Origin: Kitasatospora sp. Root107
GTDB lineage: Bacteria; Actinomycetota; Actinomycetes; Streptomycetales; Streptomycetaceae
NCBI RefSeq assembly: GCF_001424875.1
Contig: NZ_LMCT01000019.1
Span: 1 to 51,705 of the forward strand
Direction: 5' to 3'
DNA length: 51,705 nt
Shown: positions 8,302-15,265 of the stretch, in pieces
Position numbering within the stretch: position 1 is the first letter of the stretch
How the letters are laid out: each line of letters begins with the position of its first letter
Made by a program: the position numbers and the translations under genes
Notes under the pieces: generated by a model
The model's input: the letters and a program-made list of their open reading frames with translations, nothing else
What the model was told of the DNA's origin: nothing
Databases searched by the model: none

Positions 8302-9981
8302 ATGCAGAACGCACCAGAGGGGCACCCGGACGGTACCGCGACCACCCTCCAACCCGGCTTCCTGGCTTCGCTCTTCCGTGACCTCGGCGGCGAGGAGGCG
8401 CCTGCTTCCCGGGGAGGCAGCACCGTCACGGCCACCGACGAGGAGGTCGCCGCACACGGCAGGGCGGCCGCCCTGACCCACCAGCGGACGCTGGCCGTGC
8501 TGGCCGAGCACGAGCAGCTCGCCGATCTGCTGCGCCGGGCCGCGCTGCCGGTCTCCGCGATGGACTTCGAGAGCCGGCTGCTGAGTTACGAGCCCCGTCC
8601 CTACCCAGCGGCGGGAGCGGGGCCAGGGGACGGTACCGGGGCCGGGGCGGCCGCGGACGGCCCCGAGCCGCGCTGGGCGGACTACGCCCCGGCCGAGCCG
8701 CAGGTCGAGGGCCGACTGCTGCTCGACTCCGGGTACCAGCGCGGGCTGGCGGAAGCCCGGCTGGCCCACCAGCGCGCCCTGCGGGAGTGGCGCGGCAGGC
8801 GGGCGGCAGCGGCGGCGGACAGCGGCGTGCTGGCTGCCCGGCGCGCGCACGAGGAGGCGGAGCAGGCCCGGGCCCGGGCGGTCCGGGAGTACAACGACAG
8901 CCTGGAGGAGTGCCGCCGTGCCTACCGGCTGGCCGAGCCGGCGGCGGTCGAGTCGTTGCTGGAGCGCGCATTGGCGGCGGCGGAGGGCGCGACCCAGGAC
9001 CTGCCCGCCCCCTGCCGCGCGGTGTTCCGTCCGCTGACCCGCACCGCCGTGCTCGACCTCGACCTGCCGGCGTTGGAGGTGGTGCCCTCGCTGGCCGGCT
9101 ACCGACTGGGCGCCGACGGCACGGTGGAGCCGGTGCCGCGACCGACGGCCGACCGGGCCGCCGACTACCTGCGGCTGGCGGCCCGGCTCGCGCTGCGCGC
9201 GTTGCAGGCGGCGGACGCGGTGGACACCGAGGAGATACTGACCGGCGTGGTGCTCAACGGCTGGCTGCGCAGCACCGACACCCCGTCAGCCGCCCCGGTC
9301 TGCCTGCTGAGCGTGGACGCGGACCGCGACGCGCTGGCCCGCACCCGGCTGCTGCCGCCCGAGACCACGCCCGAGATCGAGACCGAGACCGATACCGAGG
9401 TCGGTGGGCCGGAGGCCGGCCACGAGCGAGGCAAGGGCGTCTACGCCGATGCCGAGCAGGACGAGGCGCTGCTGCGGCTGCGCGAGCTGGCGGCCGTGGT
9501 GACGCCCGACCCGTACGGCGTGGTGCCGGTCGAGCCGAGCGCGGAGGCGAGTCGTACCGTGCCGTCGGCCGCCGACCTGTCGGCGAACGAGTTCGTCTAC
9601 CTGGTCCGCGAGTTGCTGACCAGGGGCGGGCTGACGGAGTGGAGCGTACGGCTGCGCGGGCCGGCCGGGCTGGTCGCCACCGGGGCGGGGGAGCCGGGGA
9701 GTGCGCTGCCCGGGCGTTGGGTGGTCTGGGCTTCGCGCCCCGAGGAGGCAGGCGGGGCAGGCGTGCTGGGCAGGCAGGTGGAGGACACGGAGTTGCACAC
9801 GCTCGCCGAGGCGGTCCGGGAGGAGGGGGCCGACCGGGGGCTGCGACTGACCACGGGGCGGTTCTCCGAGCGGGCGCTCGACCTGGCCGGGGAGCTGGAG
9901 CAGATTCACCTGGTGGACGGTGACGGCGTACGCGAGCTGACGGCCACTCACCTGGGTCTGCGGCTCGGCACCGGCGGCTGA
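8302..9981 (+). CDS. Mrr-like restriction endonuclease homologue lacking catalytic residues
   Basis: A 559-aa protein with the architecture of actinobacterial Mrr-type restriction endonucleases. It has an Arg/Ala/Glu-rich coiled coil (about residues 140-220), a middle beta/alpha domain (FRPLTRTAVLDLDLPALEVVP onward) and a C-terminal Mrr-like fold from N429 (NEFVYLVRELL) through GADRGLRLTTGRFSERALDLA to IHLVDGDGVREL. In active Mrr domains the core is D-x(n)-QAK. Here the aspartate region reads AGLVA and the QAK triad is WAS (476-478), so the nuclease is predicted to be inactive. An acidic linker (IETETDTE) precedes the domain. ATG 8302 is used; an in-frame ATG at 8284 is an alternative. Role unknown; possibly DNA binding or partner binding with the upstream protein. 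Confidence 0.82.
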   Translation: MQNAPEGHPDGTATTLQPGFLASLFRDLGGEEAPASRGGSTVTATDEEVAAHGRAAALTHQRTLAVLAEHEQLADLLRRAALPVSAMDFESRLLSYEPRPYPAAGAGPGDGTGAGAAADGPEPRWADYAPAEPQVEGRLLLDSGYQRGLAEARLAHQRALREWRGRRAAAAADSGVLAARRAHEEAEQARARAVREYNDSLEECRRAYRLAEPAAVESLLERALAAAEGATQDLPAPCRAVFRPLTRTAVLDLDLPALEVVPSLAGYRLGADGTVEPVPRPTADRAADYLRLAARLALRALQAADAVDTEEILTGVVLNGWLRSTDTPSAAPVCLLSVDADRDALARTRLLPPETTPEIETETDTEVGGPEAGHERGKGVYADAEQDEALLRLRELAAVVTPDPYGVVPVEPSAEASRTVPSAADLSANEFVYLVRELLTRGGLTEWSVRLRGPAGLVATGAGEPGSALPGRWVVWASRPEEAGGAGVLGRQVEDTELHTLAEAVREEGADRGLRLTTGRFSERALDLAGELEQIHLVDGDGVRELTATHLGLRLGTGG

Positions 9982-9985
9982 CGGG

Positions 9986-10396
9986 TCAGCCGTCGGTGGC
10001 GGTGAGGTAGGCGGTGGAGAGCTGGGGTGAACCCTGGTCGGCCCAGGAGTGGCCGAGCGCGGTGACGTCGAGTTCGCGGCCGCCGGGGAGCACGATCTGT
10101 GGGCGGTCATGCCGGTCCAGCCGCCAGCTGGTGCCGGGTACGGTGCGGCGCAGCACGGTGCCCAGGTAGAGCCCGGCGTCGTTGCCGAGCCAGTCGGAGA
10201 CCTGGGGGTCGTCCCGCCAACGGGGCAGCAGCTGGTCCAGCGCGGTCAGCGAGCGTTCGGTGTCGTCCAGCCGGACACCGGTGGACTCGGCCAGCTCGCG
10301 CAGTAGCCCGCATTCGGCCAGCAGCGCCGCCAGTGCCGGTTCCGGCACTCCCTTGGAGCGGGCGCCTCGCAGGCTGCTCAGGAATCCGTGGCCCAT
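9986..10396 (-). CDS. DUF6278-like small conserved protein
   Basis: A 136-aa soluble protein with a pattern known from Streptomycetaceae (DUF6278 type). It has an N-terminal helix pair (LAALLAECGLLRELAESTGVR), LDQLLPRWRDDP, then WLGNDAGLYLGTVLRRTVPG and a beta-rich end (VLPGGRELDVTALG). No catalytic motif or membrane segment was seen. Its stop codon lies 4 nt from the convergent Mrr-like gene's end. The function is unknown; the family name is from memory and unchecked. Confidence 0.78.
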   Translation of the reverse strand: MGHGFLSSLRGARSKGVPEPALAALLAECGLLRELAESTGVRLDDTERSLTALDQLLPRWRDDPQVSDWLGNDAGLYLGTVLRRTVPGTSWRLDRHDRPQIVLPGGRELDVTALGHSWADQGSPQLSTAYLTATDG

Positions 10397-10728
10397 GGCC
10401 CCAGCCTGCCAGCTGACCGCCCCGGCAGCACGCCCGCCGGCACAGGAGGTACAGGCCGGGCTCGCCGGGCTGACCCACCGTCACCCTGACGGCCCCGCCC
10501 GGCGGGCAGCGCGACCGGTCGCCCAGCAGGCTGGCCGCTAGGGCCGTGGCGCGATCCGCGGCCCGGGCCGGGCGTCTGCGCCCGTGGGCAGCGGACCGCG
10601 CAGCCGTCCGGCCCCAGGCGGCGGAGGTCAGGCGGCCGACGTCAGGCGGCTGACATCGGGTGGTTGACGTCCCGGGGTGGAGGCCGCAAGGTGTCGGACA
10701 TCGGACGAGCGAGTGCGGGAGGTCCTCG
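10397..10728. other. Gene-free stretch between divergent genes
   Basis: These 332 bp separate the DUF6278-like gene from the ZIP transporter gene. Apart from the tandem repeat at 10627-10668 I see only GC-rich sequence with weak inverted repeats. No RNA gene or convincing coding frame was found. An AGGAGG at about 10443-10448 on the plus strand is not followed by a start codon. Confidence 0.6.
10627..10668 (+). repeat. Three 14-bp tandem repeats upstream of the ZIP gene
   Basis: GTCAGGCGGCCGAC, GTCAGGCGGCTGAC and ATCGGGTGGTTGAC follow each other without a gap. The first two differ at one base; the third is more degenerate. The last copy ends in TTGACG, a plausible -35 element 60 bp before the transporter start, so the repeats could be stacked operator sites. 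Confidence 0.6.
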
Positions 10729-11490
10729 ATGACCGCGGTGCTCGTCTCCGCCGGTGCCTTTCTGATGACACTGCTCGGCGGCTTCGTCGCCCAGCGCACC
10801 GGTGACCGTCGCCACCTGGTGCTGGGGTTCGCGGCCGGTCTGATGCTCGGGGTGGTTGCTTTCGACCTGCTGCCCGAGGCGATCAACGCGGCACCGGACG
10901 ACGTGCACGGGGTGCCGCAGGCGCTGCTGATGTTCGCCGCCGGCTTCCTGGCGATCCACATCGTCGAACGGTCGGTGGCCATCCACCGCAGTCACGAGGG
11001 GGAGTACGCCGCCCACTCGCACGCCCATGCGCACAGCCATGCGCCGGGCGGCAAGCAGGGGGTCGGCCTGACGGCCGCCGGCGCACTGGTCGGGCACAGC
11101 CTGATGGACGGGTTCGCGATCGGCGCGGCCTTCCAGGCGGGCAGCACGGTCGGCACGGTGGTGGCCATCGCGGTGGTCGCCCACGACTTCGCGGACGGTT
11201 TCAACACCTACACCATCACCCGGATGTACGGGAACAACCGCCGTCGCGCGCTCACCCTGCTCGGCGCGGACGCGCTGGCGCCGGTGACCGGGGCGGCGAT
11301 CACGCTGCTGTTCACCATCCCGGAGCACCTGCTCGGGCTGTATCTGGGCTTCTTCGCCGGCTTCCTGCTCTACCTGGCGACCTCCGACATCCTCCCGGAG
11401 GCGCACAGCCCGCACCCGTCCCGTTCGACGCTGCTCTGCACGCTGCTCGGGGTCGGCTTCATGTGGGTCGTGATCGGTTTCGCGGACTGA
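10729..11490 (+). CDS. ZIP family metal transporter
   Basis: A 253-aa integral membrane protein of the ZIP (ZupT-like) family, expected to import zinc or another divalent metal. It shows about eight hydrophobic segments, a cytosolic histidine-rich loop (HSHAHAHSHAPGG) and the two conserved intramembrane metal motifs HSLMDGFAIG and HDFADGFNTY. The start ATG 10729 has GGGAGG at 6 nt spacing; an upstream in-frame start at 10660 is less likely. The tandem repeats just upstream suggest its expression is controlled, possibly by metal. It ends 31 bp before the convergent LysR gene. Confidence 0.93.
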   Translation: MTAVLVSAGAFLMTLLGGFVAQRTGDRRHLVLGFAAGLMLGVVAFDLLPEAINAAPDDVHGVPQALLMFAAGFLAIHIVERSVAIHRSHEGEYAAHSHAHAHSHAPGGKQGVGLTAAGALVGHSLMDGFAIGAAFQAGSTVGTVVAIAVVAHDFADGFNTYTITRMYGNNRRRALTLLGADALAPVTGAAITLLFTIPEHLLGLYLGFFAGFLLYLATSDILPEAHSPHPSRSTLLCTLLGVGFMWVVIGFAD

Positions 11491-11521
11491 CGCCCGCCCG
11501 GTCCCGGATCCTGACCCGCAC

Positions 11522-12415
11522 TCAGTTCCACTGCCGCTGGAGCGCCTGCAGCGTCGCCGTGATGGCGGGCCGACGGCTGGTCCTGGTGCGCCAGAGGACG
11601 AACACCCGGCGCGAGGGCTCGGGCACCACCGGCCGGGCGACCACCTCGGGCGGCAGCACTGCGCGGCCGAGCCGGGGCACCAGGCCGATCCCGAGGCCGG
11701 CACCGATCAGCGCGATCTGGGTCTCGAACTCGCCGACCTGGTAGATCACGTCCGGCTCCTCGCCGGCCTCCCGCAGGGTGCGGACCAGCCAGTCGTGGCA
11801 GATGTTGCCGGGCGGCACGCTGATCCAGCGCTGCCCGAGCAGCCGCCCGACCGGCACCACGGCGAGTGCGGCCAGCGGGTGTCCGGCGGGCAGCAGCAGG
11901 TCCACCGGGTCGATGCCGAGGTCGAGCCGGGACAGGCCGTCCTGGATCGGCAGCGGTACGGTCGGCCAGTCCTGGACCAGTGCCAGGTCGACCTCGCCCC
12001 GGGCGACCAGGTCGGCGGCCAGGTACGGATCGACCTCCAGCAGCCGGACGTCCAGCTCGGGGCAGCGCTCGCGCAGCTCGGCGAGCGCGCCGGGCAGGAT
12101 GCCCCGCGCGCCGGTGGCGAAGGCCGCCACCACGAGGCGGCCGACCGCCTCGCCACGCTGCTCCTCCAGCGTCACCTCGGCCTGTTCGACCAGTGCGAGG
12201 ACCTGCTGTGCCGTGTCGGCCAGCGCGCGGGCGGCGTCGGTCAGGGCCACGCCGCGGCCCTGACGCTCCAGCAGGACGGTGCGGGTCTCCCGCTCCAGCT
12301 TGGCGATCTGCTGCGAGACCGCCGAGGGGGTGAAGCCGAGTGCGGCCGCCGCTCCGCCCACCGAACCGTGTACCGCGACCGCGTGCAGTGCGCGGAGCCT
12401 GCCCAGATCCATCAT
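11522..12415 (-). CDS. LysR family transcriptional regulator
   Basis: A 297-aa LysR-type regulator. The N-terminal winged helix-turn-helix is clear (LRALHAVAVHGSVGGAAAALGFTPSAVSQQIAKLE). A linker helix leads to the periplasmic-binding-protein-like effector domain (about residues 90-290; LVVAAFATGARGILPGAL, DLALVQDWP, GLGIGLVPRLG). It is divergent from the EamA exporter with 73 bp between starts, the usual arrangement of a LysR regulator and its target. The start is either of two adjacent ATGs; no clear ribosome site is visible, so the transcript may be nearly leaderless. The effector is unknown. Confidence 0.92.
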   Translation of the reverse strand: MMDLGRLRALHAVAVHGSVGGAAAALGFTPSAVSQQIAKLERETRTVLLERQGRGVALTDAARALADTAQQVLALVEQAEVTLEEQRGEAVGRLVVAAFATGARGILPGALAELRERCPELDVRLLEVDPYLAADLVARGEVDLALVQDWPTVPLPIQDGLSRLDLGIDPVDLLLPAGHPLAALAVVPVGRLLGQRWISVPPGNICHDWLVRTLREAGEEPDVIYQVGEFETQIALIGAGLGIGLVPRLGRAVLPPEVVARPVVPEPSRRVFVLWRTRTSRRPAITATLQALQRQWN

Positions 12416-12436
12416 GCAGTGATGCTAAAGCATCCG

Positions 12437-12463
12437 GTGTAGAACTATTTGCTGGTGCTACAC
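12437..12463. promoter_or_regulatory. Candidate LysR operator
   Basis: GTGTAG, a 15-nt spacer and CTACAC form a dyad containing the T-N11-A spirit of LysR boxes. It lies centrally between the divergent LysR and EamA genes. A second small palindrome, TGCT-AA-AGCA, overlaps 12423-12432 near the regulator start and may be an autoregulatory site. Confidence 0.55.
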
Positions 12464-12488
12464 GGTCATCCCGGGCCATGCTCGACCC

Positions 12489-13424
12489 ATGCAGATGACT
12501 CCCCGTCACATCGCCCTCGCCGTGCTGGTCGCCGCCGTCTGGGGGGTCAACTTCGTCGTCATCCACATCGGCCTGGAGCACTTCCCGCCGTTCCTGTTCG
12601 GTGCCCTGCGGTTCGCCGTGGTGGCGGTCCCGGCGGTGTTCTTCGTCGGCCGTCCGAAGGTGGCCTGGCGCTGGGTGGTCGCGGTCGGGGTGACCCTGGG
12701 GGTGGTGAAGTTCGGGCTGCTGTTCTTCGGGATGCACGCCGGGATGCCGGCCGGGCTGTCCTCGCTGGTGCTGCAGAGCCAGGCCGTGTTCACGGCGGTG
12801 TTCGCGGCCGTGCTGCTGCGCGAACGCCCGCCCGCGCAGCGGATCGCCGGGCTGGCGGTGGCGTTCGGCGGGATCGCCCTGGCGGCTGCGGACCGGGGGC
12901 TGCACGGCCCGGTCGGCGCGTTCGTGATCGTGATCGTGGCGGCGGCGTTCTGGGGGCTGTCCAACGTGCTGACCCGCAAGGCCGCGCCGCCGGACGCGCT
13001 GCGCTGGATGGTCTGGATGAGCGCCGTCCCGGTGCTGCCGCTGCTGGCGCTGTCGCTGCTGTTCGAGGGGCCGTCGGCGATCGGCCAGGCCCTGGCCGGA
13101 CTCACCCCGGCCGGGAGCGGCGCGGTGCTCTACGTCGGCCTGGGGTCCACGCTGTTCGGCTTCATGGCCTGGACCTACCTGCTCGGCCGGTACGACGCCT
13201 CGGCGGTGGCGCCCTACTCGCTGCTGGTGCCGGTCTTCGGGATGTCCTCGTCCTGGCTGCTGCTGGGCGAGCGGTTCGGCCCGCTCGCGGTCGGGGCGAC
13301 GGTGCTGGTGGTGCTCGGGATCGGGCTCACCGCGGTGGGCCCTGACCAGCTGCCCGGTTCTGCTCGAAGGCGAGCTCGGCGGTCCGCAGCGCTTGCAGCA
13401 GTGCGGCCTGGTCCGGTTGGCTGA
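12489..13424 (+). CDS. EamA (DMT superfamily) transporter
   Basis: A 311-aa drug/metabolite transporter of the EamA family with about ten hydrophobic segments in two repeats. The first repeat starts IALAVLVAAVWGVNFVVI and the second GAFVIVIVAAAFWGLSNVL. It probably exports a small metabolite, controlled by the divergent LysR regulator. The last 33 or so residues are polar and basic (SARRRARRSAALAA) and overlap the convergent MarR gene by 98 nt. ATG 12489 has no strong ribosome site and ATG 12495 is an alternative. The substrate cannot be inferred. Confidence 0.9.
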   Translation: MQMTPRHIALAVLVAAVWGVNFVVIHIGLEHFPPFLFGALRFAVVAVPAVFFVGRPKVAWRWVVAVGVTLGVVKFGLLFFGMHAGMPAGLSSLVLQSQAVFTAVFAAVLLRERPPAQRIAGLAVAFGGIALAAADRGLHGPVGAFVIVIVAAAFWGLSNVLTRKAAPPDALRWMVWMSAVPVLPLLALSLLFEGPSAIGQALAGLTPAGSGAVLYVGLGSTLFGFMAWTYLLGRYDASAVAPYSLLVPVFGMSSSWLLLGERFGPLAVGATVLVVLGIGLTAVGPDQLPGSARRRARRSAALAAVRPGPVG

Positions 13425-13839
13425 CCGGTCCGAAGTACTCCTGCGCGACCTCCTGGCGGACCAGGCCGAGCCGCTCCAGCGCACCGTGGCCGGCCGTCGT
13501 CAGCACGACTCTGACGGCCCGTCGGTCCGCCGGGTCGGGCACCCGCTCGACCAGTCCGGCCTCCTCCAGCGCATCCACCACGGTGGTCGCGGAGCGCGGG
13601 GCGATGTGCAGGCGCTCGGCCAGTTCGCTCAGCCGCATGGTCTCCCGGCCCTCGCAGCCGGGGGCGTGCGCCAGGGTGCGCAGGGCGCGGGCCTGGCCGG
13701 GGGTGATCCCGTACGGCTCCAGCCGCGCCATGGTCTGCCGGCGGATCCGCTTCATCGCCCGGGTCAGCGCGTCGGCGAGCTCCGCAGCGGTGTCGGCGGA
13801 CGGCGTCGACGGCGCAGAGGGCTCGGACGGCGTGGACAT
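13327..13839 (-). CDS. MarR family transcriptional regulator
   Basis: A 170-aa winged-helix regulator. The MarR core includes the recognition region LSELAERLHIAPRSATTVVDALEEAGLV and the wing RVPDPADRRAVRVVLT. The N-terminus is Ser/Pro-rich (MSTPSEPSAPSTPSADT). The start was set at ATG 13839 because GGGGAGC lies 7 nt upstream; a longer frame to 13908 would add 23 atypical residues. The gene is divergent from the iron-box gene DUF2218 and its 3' end overlaps the EamA gene. Ligand and targets are unknown. Confidence 0.9.
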   Translation of the reverse strand: MSTPSEPSAPSTPSADTAAELADALTRAMKRIRRQTMARLEPYGITPGQARALRTLAHAPGCEGRETMRLSELAERLHIAPRSATTVVDALEEAGLVERVPDPADRRAVRVVLTTAGHGALERLGLVRQEVAQEYFGPVSQPDQAALLQALRTAELAFEQNRAAGQGPPR

Positions 13840-13926
13840 GGGCGGGCTCCCCGGGCAGTAGGTGGGCTCAGGGTATCGGGGCCGGTGGAGATGTCGCTCC
13901 GATAACACCTTGAGTCAGGCTCACTA

Positions 13927-13945
13927 TGCGATTAGGCTCACCTAA
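13927..13945 (+). promoter_or_regulatory. DmdR/IdeR-type iron box
   Basis: The 19 bp ending in TTAGGCTCACCTAA match the actinobacterial iron-box consensus TTAGGTTAGGCTAACCTAA at 14 of 19 positions. It lies 31 bp before the DUF2218 start. A partial second copy sharing AGGCTCAC is at 13917-13924, 17 bp upstream, so two repressor dimers might bind. Predicted effect: repression by Fe2+-DmdR1/IdeR. Confidence 0.8.
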
Positions 13946-13976
13946 ATTAACGAAGTCGAGCAGACAGAGGCAAGAG

Positions 13977-14318
13977 ATGTCCCGTTCTCAGGCGCGCGTC
14001 ACCACCGACCGTCCGGCCCGCTACGCCAAGCAGCTGGCCGCCCACATGAGCCGCAAGGTGCAGACCGACTGGTCCGAGGAGACCGGCCGCGGTGAGCTGG
14101 TCTTCAGTGCAGGCACCGCGACCCTGACCGCCGAGCCCGGCGCGCTGCTGCTGGTGGTCGAGGGCGAGGAGGCGAACCTGCCCCAGCTGGAGGACGTGGT
14201 CGGCCGCCATCTGGTCCGCTTCGGCGCCCGCGACGAGCTGGTGGTCGAGTGGCACCGGGACAGCGGCGAGGCCGGTCTGGTGCACCGCAACGAGGAGGAC
14301 CCGGCTAGCGCCGAGTGA
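13977..14318 (+). CDS. DUF2218 domain protein, iron-regulated
   Basis: A 113-aa small protein of the DUF2218 family (ARVTTDRPARYAKQLAAHMSRK, ETGRGELVFSAGTATLTAEPGALLLVVEG, LEDVVGRHLVRFGARDELVVEWHR). The biochemical role is not established; members are often found near siderophore or iron uptake genes, and here an iron box lies directly upstream, so an iron-starvation function is inferred. ATG 13977 has AGAGG 6 nt upstream; a longer frame from 13926 would start inside the iron box. Its last 14 nt overlap the convergent PAP2 gene. Confidence 0.88.
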   Translation: MSRSQARVTTDRPARYAKQLAAHMSRKVQTDWSEETGRGELVFSAGTATLTAEPGALLLVVEGEEANLPQLEDVVGRHLVRFGARDELVVEWHRDSGEAGLVHRNEEDPASAE

Positions 14319-15108
14319 TCCGGGGCAGCAGCCGCAGCAGGCACCAGAGCAGCACCCCGGCCAGGCACCAGCTGGCCAGCACGTCCAGCAGCCAGTGGTA
14401 GTCGCTCCACACCAGCCCGGCCCCGACGCCCAGGCAGAGCAGCGCGGTCAGCGCGTACAGCCGCTCGCGCACCGGCCGGCGGAGCGTCGGGCCGAGCAGC
14501 AGGGCCGCCGTCCCGTACGCGATCGCCGAGGTGGCGGTGTGCCCGGACGGGTACCAGCCGAGCTGATCGGCCGAGAGCGGGAAGCCGAACGGGCCCGGGC
14601 GGGCGAACCAGGTCTTGCTCGGCACGATCAGCAGCGGCACCAGCGCCCCGGCCAGCACCGCCACCGGCACCGGAAACCACCAGCGGGCCAGCCCGGCCCG
14701 GTACTCGCGCCAGGCGGCGACCGCCGCCGTCAGCAGCAGGACCGGCATCGCCGGGACGGGCCCGCCGAAGTCGGAGAGTCCGGCGCCGAGGTGGTTGAGC
14801 AGGGTGCTGCCCAGTGCCCGGCGGACGGCGCGGACGGAGTTCCGGGCGAGTTCGTCGAGCTCCAGCAGGGGGCCGTCGACGGCGACCTGCCAGGAGATCA
14901 GGGCCAGAGCGCCCAGCAGGGCCAGCGGAATCCAGGCATGCGAGAGCCGCCCCGGAGCGGGGGGGAGAGCTCCAGGGCGGCTGGGGAGATCGCCGTTCCG
15001 TGCGCCCCGGGGGGTGTGGGCCGGACGGTCGGTCGATCGGTTCTCGGCTGCCGCCGCTCCGGCTGGAGCCGCGGAGGCTGTCGGTAAGAAGTGTGGCTCG
15101 CTGTCCAT
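14305..15108 (-). CDS. PAP2 family membrane phosphatase
   Basis: A 267-aa integral membrane phosphatase. After a disordered N-terminus of about 55 residues there are five to six hydrophobic segments. The acid-phosphatase signature is present: KTWFARPGP (motif 1 region), YPSGHTAT (motif 2, catalytic His) and SDYHWLLDVL (motif 3, nucleophilic His and Asp). Likely substrates are lipid phosphates such as phosphatidate or undecaprenyl pyrophosphate; the exact one is unknown. A perfect palindrome CTGTCATGACAG (15109-15120) abuts the start codon, and no strong ribosome site is visible. Confidence 0.9.
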   Translation of the reverse strand: MDSEPHFLPTASAAPAGAAAAENRSTDRPAHTPRGARNGDLPSRPGALPPAPGRLSHAWIPLALLGALALISWQVAVDGPLLELDELARNSVRAVRRALGSTLLNHLGAGLSDFGGPVPAMPVLLLTAAVAAWREYRAGLARWWFPVPVAVLAGALVPLLIVPSKTWFARPGPFGFPLSADQLGWYPSGHTATSAIAYGTAALLLGPTLRRPVRERLYALTALLCLGVGAGLVWSDYHWLLDVLASWCLAGVLLWCLLRLLPRITRR

Positions 15109-15217
15109 CTGTCATGACAGTACGTCAGACCCGCACTCCGCAGAGGGGCCTGGCCGGTTTCGCACAGCATCTTCACCAGTGCGCGTGCAGCCAGCGTCGG
15201 CATCCGGCGGACGCAAA

Positions 15218-15253
15218 CGGAAGGCCCCGGTCCACCTGGACCGGGGCCTTCCG
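15218..15253. terminator. Bidirectional terminator between PAP2 and gabT regions
   Basis: A perfect 17-bp inverted repeat (CGGAAGGCCCCGGTCCA and its complement) separated by CC. It lies 12 nt beyond the gabT stop codon and serves as its terminator on the minus strand. Confidence 0.9.
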
Positions 15254-15265
15254 CGCATGACTGGA

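Noticed and set aside
15109..15120. CTGTCATGACAG palindrome as an operator
   Set aside because: It is perfect but short and touches the PAP2 start codon; without other copies it cannot be told from chance, so it is only mentioned with the gene.
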